Shown here: positions 1-7,388 of the stretch, in pieces
Position numbering within the stretch: the stretch's first letter is position 1
How the letters are laid out: each line of letters starts with the position of its first letter
Assembly: GCF_003063435.1 (NCBI RefSeq)
Contig: NZ_NESL01000001.1
Span: forward strand, 744,001 to 808,000
Reading direction: 5' to 3'
DNA length: 64,000 nt
Origin: Limnohabitans sp. 2KL-1
Lineage (GTDB): Bacteria; Pseudomonadota; Gammaproteobacteria; Burkholderiales; Burkholderiaceae_C
Program-made: the position numbers and the translations under genes
Notes under the pieces: generated by a model
The model's database searches: none
Told to the model about the DNA's origin: nothing
The model's input: only the letters and a program-made list of their open reading frames with translations

Positions 1-1699
1 TCTGGAGCGCGAGCTTTGGCGTTTTGATGCGGTCATGTCCCGTGTGGACGGCCATCCTGCGGATCTGGCACAAGAGCGTGCATTGCGTTTCGACATTTTG
101 CTAAGCCGGGTTGATTTGCTGCTGAACAGCCCGAGTTTGGTGAGGGTGCACCACCGTGAGGAGTACACGTCTTTGGCACCGCACCTGCTCAGCTGGGTGT
201 CCAGATCAACGCCTTTGGTCGATCAGGGCGACTGGGCATCCACCGCTTGGCCGCTCTTGCTGAAGGAGTTGCAGCAGATGGCACCCGATGTGCAGGCCTT
301 GAATTCGGCGTCTGACATGGTCATGGGCCAATGGGTGCAGAACCAGGTGCTGACGGTGCGCACCCAAAGCCAGTGGATTTTTTGGCTGACGCTGGCCCAG
401 ATTGTGGGGTTGATGGTGGGGGCCGCGGGTTTGTATGTGCATGATCGCAGGCAGGCGCAAGCCCAAAGGGCGCAGGCATTGCTGCACGCCGAGCTGCGAG
501 AGGCCAAGGAACAGGCAGAAAGCGCCAACCTGGGTAAAAGCCGGTTTCTGGCCAACATGAGCCACGAATTGCGCACGCCCTTCAATGGCATCTTGGGCAT
601 GCTGGGGTTGCTCGAAAAATCCACCCTCAACGCGCAGCAGTCGGACCTGGTTCAGACCGCCAAGGGCAGCGCAGCGCATTTGCTGCATGTGCTCAACGAT
701 GTGCTGGAAGTGGCCGCACTGGAGGCAGGAAAAATCCAGATCCGATCCGAACCGGTCGACATGCAGGTTTTTTTGCGCGAAGTGCTCAGTTTCATGGCGG
801 TGAAGGCCACCCAAAAAGGCCTGCAAATGCATTTGACGGGGGATGTGTGGCCGCCCGGCCGGGTGAGGGTGGACCCGCTGCGGTTGCGGCAAATCCTGTT
901 CAATGTACTGGACAACGCGGTCAAATACACCGAGCAGGGGCAGATCGAGCTGTGCGTCAGATGTGCGGTTCAGGGCGAGGCGGTGCATTGGCAAATGGAC
1001 ATGACCGATACCGGTGTGGGCATGTCCGAGGCGACCCAGAAAGGTTTGTTTGGACGATTTCATTGGGGCGATGCTTCGTTGACCCGCAAGCAATCGGGTT
1101 CGGGCTTGGGGCTGGAAATTTCAAGATCGCTGGCGCGCCTCATGGGGGGCGATCTGACGGCGCGCAGCACACAGGGGCAGGGCTCTGTGTTCAGTCTGAA
1201 CCTGATCACGCCGCTGGCATCACTGCCCTCGGAGGCTGCCGTGTCGCAGGCGACGCCGGTGCCCGCGGTGCCGGTGCCGACCGAGTCAACGGCAGCATCC
1301 CATGCAGTCGGTGCAACAGGGCCTGACGAGGCGTTGCATGTGCTGGTGGCCGAGGACCATCCGGTCAACCGCAAAGTGGTGGGACTGCTGTTGCAGAGCA
1401 TGGGCCACCAAGTGAGCTTCGCCGAAAACGGGCAGCAGGCACTGGAGTTGGCCAGTCAAACCGATTTTGACCTGGTGTTGATGGACATCCACATGCCGGT
1501 GATGGACGGTCTGACCAGTGCGCGTCAGATTCGGGCCTTGCCTTGCGCGCGCGGCAAGGTGCCCATCGTGGCCTTGACGGCCGATGTCATGAACGATGCC
1601 GTGCAGCAGACCATGGCCGCGGGCATGAATGCGTTCCTGTCCAAGCCGTTGCAAAAAAATCAGCTTCAGGCAGTGTTGCCCCGTCGGCATCGGGGTTGA
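1..1699 (+). CDS. Hybrid sensor histidine kinase/response regulator, 5' end outside window
   Basis: A membrane sensor kinase with an attached receiver domain. The frame is open from the first bases through the first ATG at 35, so the true N-terminus lies outside the window. Counting from that ATG, a membrane segment lies near residues 113-136, followed by a short coiled coil. The HisKA box MSHELRTP follows, with the phospho-acceptor His177. Next come an HATPase domain with N and G boxes ([26 protein letters not shown]), a linker rich in Ala/Pro/Thr, and a C-terminal receiver with phospho-acceptor Asp484 in LVLMDIHMP and a conserved Lys near the end. The signal is unknown because the sensor region is cut. 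It ends about 120 bases before the next gene. Confidence 0.9.
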   Translation, partial: LERELWRFDAVMSRVDGHPADLAQERALRFDILLSRVDLLLNSPSLVRVHHREEYTSLAPHLLSWVSRSTPLVDQGDWASTAWPLLLKELQQMAPDVQALNSASDMVMGQWVQNQVLTVRTQSQWIFWLTLAQIVGLMVGAAGLYVHDRRQAQAQRAQALLHAELREAKEQAESANLGKSRFLANMSHELRTPFNGILGMLGLLEKSTLNAQQSDLVQTAKGSAAHLLHVLNDVLEVAALEAGKIQIRSEPVDMQVFLREVLSFMAVKATQKGLQMHLTGDVWPPGRVRVDPLRLRQILFNVLDNAVKYTEQGQIELCVRCAVQGEAVHWQMDMTDTGVGMSEATQKGLFGRFHWGDASLTRKQSGSGLGLEISRSLARLMGGDLTARSTQGQGSVFSLNLITPLASLPSEAAVSQATPVPAVPVPTESTAASHAVGATGPDEALHVLVAEDHPVNRKVVGLLLQSMGHQVSFAENGQQALELASQTDFDLVLMDIHMPVMDGLTSARQIRALPCARGKVPIVALTADVMNDAVQQTMAAGMNAFLSKPLQKNQLQAVLPRRHRG

Positions 1700-1816
1700 G
1701 GTGCTGAGACCCTGAGGACGTGGGTCATTGACGGGTTTGATCTGGCATAAAGCACCCACAAAGGGGCTGACTACAATGAATCGGTCTTGAGTCCCTACCC
1801 GGAGCATCCCTTGCCC

Positions 1817-2287
1817 ATGCCCGCCTCCGCTGTTTACAAAATTCCGCAATCGGTGCTGGTGGTGATCTACACGCCCGCGCAGGATGTTTTGTTGATCCGG
1901 CGCGTTGATTCGGGTACTTGGCAGTCGGTGACGGGCAGCAAAGACCACCTGGATGAAAGCTGGGCCGAGACGGCCGCCCGTGAGGTGCAAGAGGAAACCG
2001 GTCTGGATGCCCGAAACCCGCATTGCCATTTGCAGGATTGGCAACTGGAAAACCGGTACGACATCTATCCGGCTTGGCGCTGGCGCTATGCCCCCGAGGT
2101 GAGTCGCAACACGGAACGGGTATTTGGCTTGCAAGTGCCCAAGCGCCTGCCGATTGTGTTGAGTCCGCAAGAGCACACGGAATCGGTCTGGCTGCCATGG
2201 CATGCCGCGGCTGACCAGTGTTTTTCTCCATCCAACGCCGAGGCGATCCTGATGCTGCCCCGCTTCATGGGGCCGGTGCCACGATGA
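1817..2287 (+). CDS. nudB: Dihydroneopterin triphosphate diphosphatase (NUDIX)
   Basis: Cytoplasmic NUDIX hydrolase that removes pyrophosphate from dihydroneopterin triphosphate in folate biosynthesis. The Nudix box is visible (GSKDHLDESWAETAAREVQE followed by ETG), and the motifs YKIPQSVLVVIYT and WLPW fit NudB rather than a generic Nudix protein. An in-frame TTG at 1787 exists, but the ATG at 1817 gives the usual NudB N-terminus and about 156 aa. Its stop overlaps the next ATG (ATGA), so the two genes are translationally coupled. folE, whose product supplies the NudB substrate, lies 2 kb downstream on the same strand. A TACAAT hexamer at 1772-1777 may be the -10 element. Confidence 0.85.
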   Translation: MPASAVYKIPQSVLVVIYTPAQDVLLIRRVDSGTWQSVTGSKDHLDESWAETAAREVQEETGLDARNPHCHLQDWQLENRYDIYPAWRWRYAPEVSRNTERVFGLQVPKRLPIVLSPQEHTESVWLPWHAAADQCFSPSNAEAILMLPRFMGPVPR

Positions 2288-3039
2288 CCCCCGAGCGTCA
2301 TGAGCACCCGGTGCTGCGGGTGGCCACTTACAACATCCACAAAGGTGTGCAGGGCTTTGGTCCCGCCAGGCGCCTTGAAATCCATAACCTGGGCCATGCG
2401 GTTGAGCAGCTGGATGCCGACATGGTGTGTCTGCAGGAGGTGCGACGCATGCACCGCCGTGAAGCGGCTTATTTCAGCCATTGGCCCGAGATGCCGCAAG
2501 CCGAGTACCTCGCGCCCGAGGGCTACGAGGCCATCTACCGCACCAATGCCGTGACCCGGCATGGCGAGCATGGCAACGCCTTGCTCTCGCGCTGGCCTGT
2601 GCTGTCGCACCAGCACCGCGACATCTCGGACCACCGGTTCGAGCAACGCGGAATGCTGCACACGCAGGTTCAGGTGGTGGACCGTGTGGTGCACGTGCTG
2701 GTGGTCCATCTGGGGCTGGTGCCTGCCAGCCGCGTGCGACAGGTTCAGTGGCTGCTGGCTTACATGGCACAAAACATTCCGGACCAGGAACCGGTGCTGG
2801 TGGCCGGCGACTTCAACGATTGGGGAACGGGCTTGGGCCGACGCATGGCCGACGCTGGTTTTCGGGAGTGGCGTGAACAGCCCACACCCACCTACCCCTC
2901 ACGCCTGCCCTTGAACCAGCTCGACCATGTGTATGCCCGTGGACTGACCCCGATCCATGCGATGGTGCCTTCAGGGCGCATCTGGCAACGCATGTCGGAC
3001 CATTTGCCGCTGGTGGCCGAATTCGCCTGGGAAAGCTGA
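2284..3039 (+). CDS. Endonuclease/exonuclease/phosphatase family protein, YbhP-like
   Basis: Member of the Mg-dependent EEP phosphodiesterase fold. Motifs in order are ATYNIHKG, CLQEVR, an Asn/His-containing core, AGDFNDWG and the C-terminal DHLPLVAEF, which together supply the metal and catalytic residues. About 251 aa, with no signal peptide. The ATG at 2284 overlaps the nudB stop. It is immediately followed by a ClsB-type cardiolipin synthase, the arrangement of ybhP-clsB in E. coli, so a role in membrane phospholipid metabolism is plausible, although the substrate is not known from sequence. Confidence 0.85.
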   Translation: MTPERHEHPVLRVATYNIHKGVQGFGPARRLEIHNLGHAVEQLDADMVCLQEVRRMHRREAAYFSHWPEMPQAEYLAPEGYEAIYRTNAVTRHGEHGNALLSRWPVLSHQHRDISDHRFEQRGMLHTQVQVVDRVVHVLVVHLGLVPASRVRQVQWLLAYMAQNIPDQEPVLVAGDFNDWGTGLGRRMADAGFREWREQPTPTYPSRLPLNQLDHVYARGLTPIHAMVPSGRIWQRMSDHLPLVAEFAWES

Positions 3040-3041
3040 GC

Positions 3042-4268
3042 ATGCGCCACAACGCCCTGCGCGATGGCCATCGGATTCGCCTGATCGAAGGCGGGCAAGC
3101 CTATTTCGAGTCCCTGGTCATGGCACTGGAACAGGCGCATTCGCAGGTGCTGCTGGAAACCTATATTTTTGACTTCCATGGTGCCGCCCTCATCGTGGCC
3201 GAGGCGCTGGAGCGGGCGGCTTTGCGTGGTGTGCGGGTCTGGCTGGTGGTGGATGGGGTGGGTACAGGCCAGCTGCCTGTCGAGTGGCAAGATCGTTTTG
3301 ACCGTGCCGGGCTGGAATGGCGCGTTTATTCGCCCTTGGGGGCTTTGGGTTTGCTCATTCCCAGTCGTTGGCGTCGCTTGCATCGCAAACTGTGTGTGGT
3401 GGATGGACGCACCGCATTTTGTGGCGGCATCAACATTCTGGACGACTGGTACGACCCACACCATGGTCGCCTGACCCGTCCGCGTCTGGATTTCGCCGTG
3501 AGTGTTCAGGGCGATTTGGTGCAGCACATCCAGGAGGCCATGACCCAACTGTGGTGGCGTTTGCAGGTGGGCGAAAAAGTCCGCATGCGCCAGATTCCCC
3601 AAGCCATCCATTTTTTCAGGACGGCAGGCATGTCCTTGCCCTGGCAGCGCGCCACTTTGGAGTCTGAGGGCTTGTCTGGCCCCAGCCGTGCCGGTTTGCT
3701 GCTCAGGGACAACTTGTTGCACCGTGCACGCATTGAGCGCGCTTACCTCAAGGCGATTGGCTCTGCCCGCCACGAGGTGGTGATAGCGAACGCCTATTTC
3801 CTGCCCGGACGCCGTTTGCGACAGGCGCTGGTGCATGCCGCGCAGCGTGGCGTGCGGGTGCGCCTGCTGCTGCAAGGGCGCTATGAATACTTTATGCAGT
3901 ACCACGCGGCACGTCCGGTGTATGGCAGCTTGCTCGATGCAGGGGTTGAGATTTTTGAGTACGACGCGAGCTTTTTGCACGCCAAAGTGGCGGTGGTCGA
4001 TCCCGACAACGAACGGCCCTGGGCCACGGTGGGCTCGTCCAACCTGGACCCTTTGAGCTTGCTGCTGGCACGTGAAGCCAATGTGGTGGTGGCCGACCGG
4101 GCTTTCGTGCAGCGCCTGCACCAGCGCCTGAGCCAAGTCATTCAGACGCAAAGCACCCCGGTGGTGATGGATGTCCACAGTCAGCGGCGTTGGCACCAGC
4201 GCCTGCGCGACCGCATCGCTTTTGGTCTGATGCGGCTGGCGCTGTTCCTGACGGGTTACCGGTATTGA
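3042..4268 (+). CDS. clsB: Cardiolipin synthase B (phospholipase D family)
   Basis: Phospholipase-D superfamily enzyme expected to transfer phosphatidyl groups to make cardiolipin at the inner membrane. Two HKD motifs are present: HRKLCVVDG with His114 and HAKVAVVD with His313, each followed by the usual G/S-N context (FCGGIN, GSSNLDP). About 408 aa. It lacks the N-terminal transmembrane pair of ClsA, which fits ClsB. It starts two bases after the upstream stop and probably forms one operon with nudB and the EEP gene. Confidence 0.88.
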   Translation: MRHNALRDGHRIRLIEGGQAYFESLVMALEQAHSQVLLETYIFDFHGAALIVAEALERAALRGVRVWLVVDGVGTGQLPVEWQDRFDRAGLEWRVYSPLGALGLLIPSRWRRLHRKLCVVDGRTAFCGGINILDDWYDPHHGRLTRPRLDFAVSVQGDLVQHIQEAMTQLWWRLQVGEKVRMRQIPQAIHFFRTAGMSLPWQRATLESEGLSGPSRAGLLLRDNLLHRARIERAYLKAIGSARHEVVIANAYFLPGRRLRQALVHAAQRGVRVRLLLQGRYEYFMQYHAARPVYGSLLDAGVEIFEYDASFLHAKVAVVDPDNERPWATVGSSNLDPLSLLLAREANVVVADRAFVQRLHQRLSQVIQTQSTPVVMDVHSQRRWHQRLRDRIAFGLMRLALFLTGYRY

Positions 4269-4289
4269 TGCTGCCCAGGCCGATGTCCC

Positions 4290-4309
4290 TGATCGGCGTG
4301 CGCCGATCA
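4290..4309. promoter_or_regulatory. Perfect 20-bp inverted repeat upstream of folE
   Basis: TGATCGGCG and its exact reverse complement CGCCGATCA are separated by TG, ending 21 bases before the folE ATG at 4331. A TAGTAT hexamer at 4318-4323 could be the -10 element, which would put the palindrome across the -35/spacer region, the position of an operator. No T-run follows, so it is a poor intrinsic terminator for clsB. No regulator is identified. Confidence 0.55.
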
Positions 4310-4330
4310 ATCGCTGGTAGTATCTTCCCC

Positions 4331-5065
4331 ATGTTAATGAAAGCCCCAGACGCCATGACTGCTTCTGCCGCCACGCCCGAAGACGAAGGCGTACCTGTGT
4401 CCGTGAAAATCCGCGAGCGCGTGTTGGCCGCCCGCAAACGCTTCCACGCCAACGACAACATCGCCGAGTTCATTCAGCCCGGTGAGTTGGACAAGTTGCT
4501 GGACGAAGTCTCCGCCAAAATGGAAGGCGTACTCGACAGCCTGGTGATCGACACGGTGAACGACCACAACACCGGCGACACCGCTCGCCGTGTGGCCAAG
4601 ATGTACTTGAAGGAAGTGTTCAAGGGCCGCTACGTCGAAGGCCCCGAAATCACCGAGTTCCCCAATGCCGAGCACCTCAACGAGCTGATGATCGTGGGCC
4701 CCATCACCGTGCGCAGCGCCTGCAGCCACCACTTTTGCCCCGTGATCGGCAAGATCTGGATCGGCGTGCTGCCCAACGAACACACCAACGTGATTGGCTT
4801 GTCCAAATATGCCCGTCTGGCCGAATGGATCATGGGTCGCCCCCAGATTCAGGAGGAAGCCGTGGTGCAATTGGCCGACCTGATCCAGCGCAAAACCCAA
4901 CCCGACGGCTTGGCCATCGTCATGGAAGCCAGCCATTACTGCATGGGCTGGCGCGGCGTCAAGGACATGGACAGCAAGATGATCAACTCGGTCATGCGGG
5001 GTGCCTTCCTCAAAGACCCGAACCTGCGCCGTGAATTTTTGTCCTTGATTCCTGGAAAGAACTGA
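4331..5065 (+). CDS. folE: GTP cyclohydrolase I
   Basis: Converts GTP to 7,8-dihydroneopterin triphosphate, the first step of folate and pterin synthesis. The homodecameric type I family is recognised by SACSHHFCPV, which carries the zinc Cys and His, GLSKYARL, and the later HYCMGWRGV, which supplies the second zinc Cys. I chose the ATG at 4331. Alternatives are ATG at 4337 or 4355, and an upstream open frame to 4190 would overlap clsB. A TAGTAT hexamer 7 nt upstream suggests a leaderless message. It is followed after two bases by the BLUF gene, so the two are co-transcribed. Confidence 0.92.
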   Translation: MLMKAPDAMTASAATPEDEGVPVSVKIRERVLAARKRFHANDNIAEFIQPGELDKLLDEVSAKMEGVLDSLVIDTVNDHNTGDTARRVAKMYLKEVFKGRYVEGPEITEFPNAEHLNELMIVGPITVRSACSHHFCPVIGKIWIGVLPNEHTNVIGLSKYARLAEWIMGRPQIQEEAVVQLADLIQRKTQPDGLAIVMEASHYCMGWRGVKDMDSKMINSVMRGAFLKDPNLRREFLSLIPGKN

Positions 5066-5067
5066 CC

Positions 5068-5490
5068 ATGTTGGTACGCCTGCTTTACGCCAGCCGTGTG
5101 GTGGACTCGACCCCCGAGACCATCAATTCGATCTTGGCCCAATCGCGTCAATTCAACCCGAGCAGCGGTATCACCGGCATCCTGTGCTACGGCGGTGGCA
5201 TCTTCTTGCAAGCCATCGAAGGCGGGCGCAATGCCGTGAGTGACCTGTATGGTCACATTCAGAAAGACGTGCGCCACAAAGACGTGGTCTTGCTGCATTA
5301 CGAAGAAATTTCCGAACGCCGCTTTGGCGGCTGGACCATGGGCCAGGTCGATGCGTCCCGTGTCAACACCAATATCTTGCTCAAATACTCCGAGCGCGCC
5401 GAGCTGGACCCTTACAGCGTCTCGGGCAAAGTTTCACTGGCTCTGCTCGAAGAGCTCATGGCCACCGCCTCCATCATCGGCCGGGCTTAA
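5068..5490 (+). CDS. BLUF-domain blue-light photoreceptor
   Basis: A 140-aa stand-alone BLUF protein binding FAD as a blue-light chromophore. The photoactive residues can be placed: Tyr7 in LVRLLYAS, Asn30 in the NPSSGITG stretch, Gln48 in FLQAIEGG, and the Trp89/Met91 pair in FGGWTMGQ. After the domain there is only a short C-terminal extension with two helical stretches and no recognisable output domain, so it must act through a partner protein. It starts two bases after folE and is followed by a strong terminator, so folE and this gene form a closed unit. Confidence 0.88.
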   Translation: MLVRLLYASRVVDSTPETINSILAQSRQFNPSSGITGILCYGGGIFLQAIEGGRNAVSDLYGHIQKDVRHKDVVLLHYEEISERRFGGWTMGQVDASRVNTNILLKYSERAELDPYSVSGKVSLALLEELMATASIIGRA

Positions 5491-5507
5491 AACGCCCACT
5501 CACCCCC

Positions 5508-5526
5508 AAGCCCCGCAAGGGGCTTT
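5508..5526 (+). terminator. Intrinsic terminator after the BLUF gene
   Basis: Stem AAGCCCC / GGGGCTT with a 3-4 base loop, running directly into TTTTT. It lies 18 bases after the BLUF stop and just before the EamA start. Confidence 0.85.
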
Positions 5527-5535
5527 TTCACGCCC

Positions 5536-6417
5536 ATGCCCCTGAGTGCGCTTGCCCTGGTCATTCTGGCCGGCTTCATCCATGCCAGCTGGAACATCGC
5601 CGCCAAAAAGGCCGGGGGCGATGTGCGCTTTGTCGCCTTCACTTCGGTGGTGTTGATGGTGTTCTGGGCCCCCGTGGGTCTGTGGGTGGGCTGGCAGCAG
5701 GTGCCCGCCTGGGGCCTGCTGGAGTGGGGCCTGGTGCTGGCCAGTGCCTTGCTGCACATCGCCTATTTCATCGTGTTGCTGCGCGGCTACCGCAAGGCCG
5801 ACCTCACGGTGGTCTATCCGCTGGCGCGAGGCTCGGGGCCGCTGCTGTCGTCCATGGTGGCCATTGCCTTGCTGGGTGAACAAATTTCGGCGTTGGGCCT
5901 GGTGGGCATTCTGGGCGTGGTCGGGGGCGTGTTCCTGATTGCGGGTGGCCCCGAGCTGTGGAAGGCGGCGCACGACCCGAACAAGCAAGCGCGTGTGCGC
6001 ACCGGCATTTTTTATGGCGGCATCACCGGCCTGTTCATTGCCAGTTACACCGTGGTCGATGGCTATGCCGTCAAGGTGGCGCTGATGTCGCCCATTTTGG
6101 TGGACTACTTTGGCAATTTGGTGCGCTTGGTGTTTTTGACGCCCACCTTGCTGCGCGACCGTGCCGAGGTGACGCGCTTGTGGCGTCAGCAGCGCCCTTA
6201 TGCCTTGATCGTGGGCATCTTCAGTCCCGTGTCGTATGTGTTGGTGCTGTATGCCCTGCAGGTGGCACCGCTGTCGCATGTGGCCCCGGCGCGTGAAGTG
6301 TCCATGCTGTTTGCCGCCTTGTTGGGTGGCCACCTGTTGGGCGAGAAAGACCGTGGTCCACGCATCGCAGGTGCAGTGCTCATCGCCGCAGGCGTCATGG
6401 CATTGGGCGTGGGTTGA
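5536..6417 (+). CDS. EamA/DMT-superfamily transporter
   Basis: Inner-membrane permease of about 293 aa with ten hydrophobic segments arranged as two EamA repeats, each ending in a glutamate-containing segment (LLGEQISALGLVG and LLGEKDRGPRIAG). This is the usual drug/metabolite transporter layout. The substrate cannot be read from sequence. The ATG at 5536 lies 10 bases after the preceding terminator, so its promoter must overlap the upstream region, or it is served by read-through. The downstream DUF429 gene begins within seven bases of its stop. Confidence 0.85.
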   Translation: MPLSALALVILAGFIHASWNIAAKKAGGDVRFVAFTSVVLMVFWAPVGLWVGWQQVPAWGLLEWGLVLASALLHIAYFIVLLRGYRKADLTVVYPLARGSGPLLSSMVAIALLGEQISALGLVGILGVVGGVFLIAGGPELWKAAHDPNKQARVRTGIFYGGITGLFIASYTVVDGYAVKVALMSPILVDYFGNLVRLVFLTPTLLRDRAEVTRLWRQQRPYALIVGIFSPVSYVLVLYALQVAPLSHVAPAREVSMLFAALLGGHLLGEKDRGPRIAGAVLIAAGVMALGVG

Positions 6418-6423
6418 GTGGTC

Positions 6424-7260
6424 ATGAAGCACCTCGAACCTTCCCCCTCTTTGATCGGCTGCGATTTCTCCAGCAGCCCGTCCAAACGCAAACCTATCGT
6501 GCTGGCGCTGGGCCAAGCCCGGCAGGGCAGGGTGCAGCTGCAAGCCCTGCACACCTTTGACACCCTGAACGCGTTTGGCCAATGGCTGGCGCAGTCTGCC
6601 GACTGGGTGGGCGGTTTTGATTTGCCCTTTGGCCTGCCACGCGAGTTGGTTGAGACCCTGGGCTGGCCCACCGACTGGGCCGCCTGCATGGACCATTACT
6701 GCGCCTTGGAGCGCGCCCACATTCGTGAACAGTTTGCAGCGTTTTGCAACGCCCGCCCTGTGGGTGGCAAGTTTGCGCACCGCGTTGCCGACAAGCCCGC
6801 AGGCTCCAGCCCCTCCATGAAATGGGTCAACCCGCCTGTGGCCTACATGCTGCACGCGGGTGTCCCTCTGTTGCGCCAGGCGGGCGTGCACTTGCCTGGC
6901 CTGCACGCGGGCGATGCCCGTCGCGTGGCGCTGGAGGCCTACCCCGGCCTGCTGGCGCGCGAGGTGCTGGGTAACCGCAGCTACAAAAGCGACGACAAAG
7001 CCAAGCAAACGTCCGAGCGATTGCTGGCCCGGCGCGAATTGCTGGGTGCGCTGGAGCGCGGCCAAACCCGCTTGGGCCTGCGCCTGGTGGCCAGCAACGC
7101 GCTGCTGGGCCGCCTGGCCGATGACGCCAGCGGCGACGCGCTCGACGCCACCTTGTGCCTGATGCAAGCGGCCTGGGCGCAACACCAGCACGAAGCCGGG
7201 CACCCGCAATACGGCTTGCCGCCGTGTGACCCGCTCGAAGGCTGGATCATCACGGCTTGA
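6424..7260 (+). CDS. DUF429-family protein
   Basis: About 278 aa. The N-terminal stretch LIGCDFSSSPSKRKP and WVGGFDLPFGLP match the DUF429 pattern, an RNase H-like-fold family of uncertain function. An in-frame GTG lies at 6418, but the ATG at 6424 is the more likely start. It follows the EamA gene directly and probably shares its transcript. No signal peptide or membrane segment is seen. Confidence 0.75.
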   Translation: MKHLEPSPSLIGCDFSSSPSKRKPIVLALGQARQGRVQLQALHTFDTLNAFGQWLAQSADWVGGFDLPFGLPRELVETLGWPTDWAACMDHYCALERAHIREQFAAFCNARPVGGKFAHRVADKPAGSSPSMKWVNPPVAYMLHAGVPLLRQAGVHLPGLHAGDARRVALEAYPGLLAREVLGNRSYKSDDKAKQTSERLLARRELLGALERGQTRLGLRLVASNALLGRLADDASGDALDATLCLMQAAWAQHQHEAGHPQYGLPPCDPLEGWIITA

Positions 7261-7327
7261 TGGATGACGTGATCGTCTGTCTGATCGTTTGTTTGATCGA
7301 TGGCCGCCGGGGATTGTGTCAATTAAC

Positions 7328-7342
7328 TTGAAAATCCTTCAA
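7328..7342. promoter_or_regulatory. Candidate LysR-type operator before the molybdenum hydroxylase gene
   Basis: TTGAA-N5-TTCAA inverted repeat 46 bases before the ATG at 7389. It resembles a LysR-type T-N11-A site, and a LysR gene lies in the same cluster at 15123. The repeat is short, so support is modest. Confidence 0.35.
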
Positions 7343-7388
7343 AACAATTCGATTGCCTGTTGACTGAGGCGCTGGTTCAATCCACGCC

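Noticed and set aside
1787..1816. TTG start for nudB
   Set aside because: It adds a Pro-rich segment not expected in NudB, and the ATG at 1817 gives the family N-terminus.
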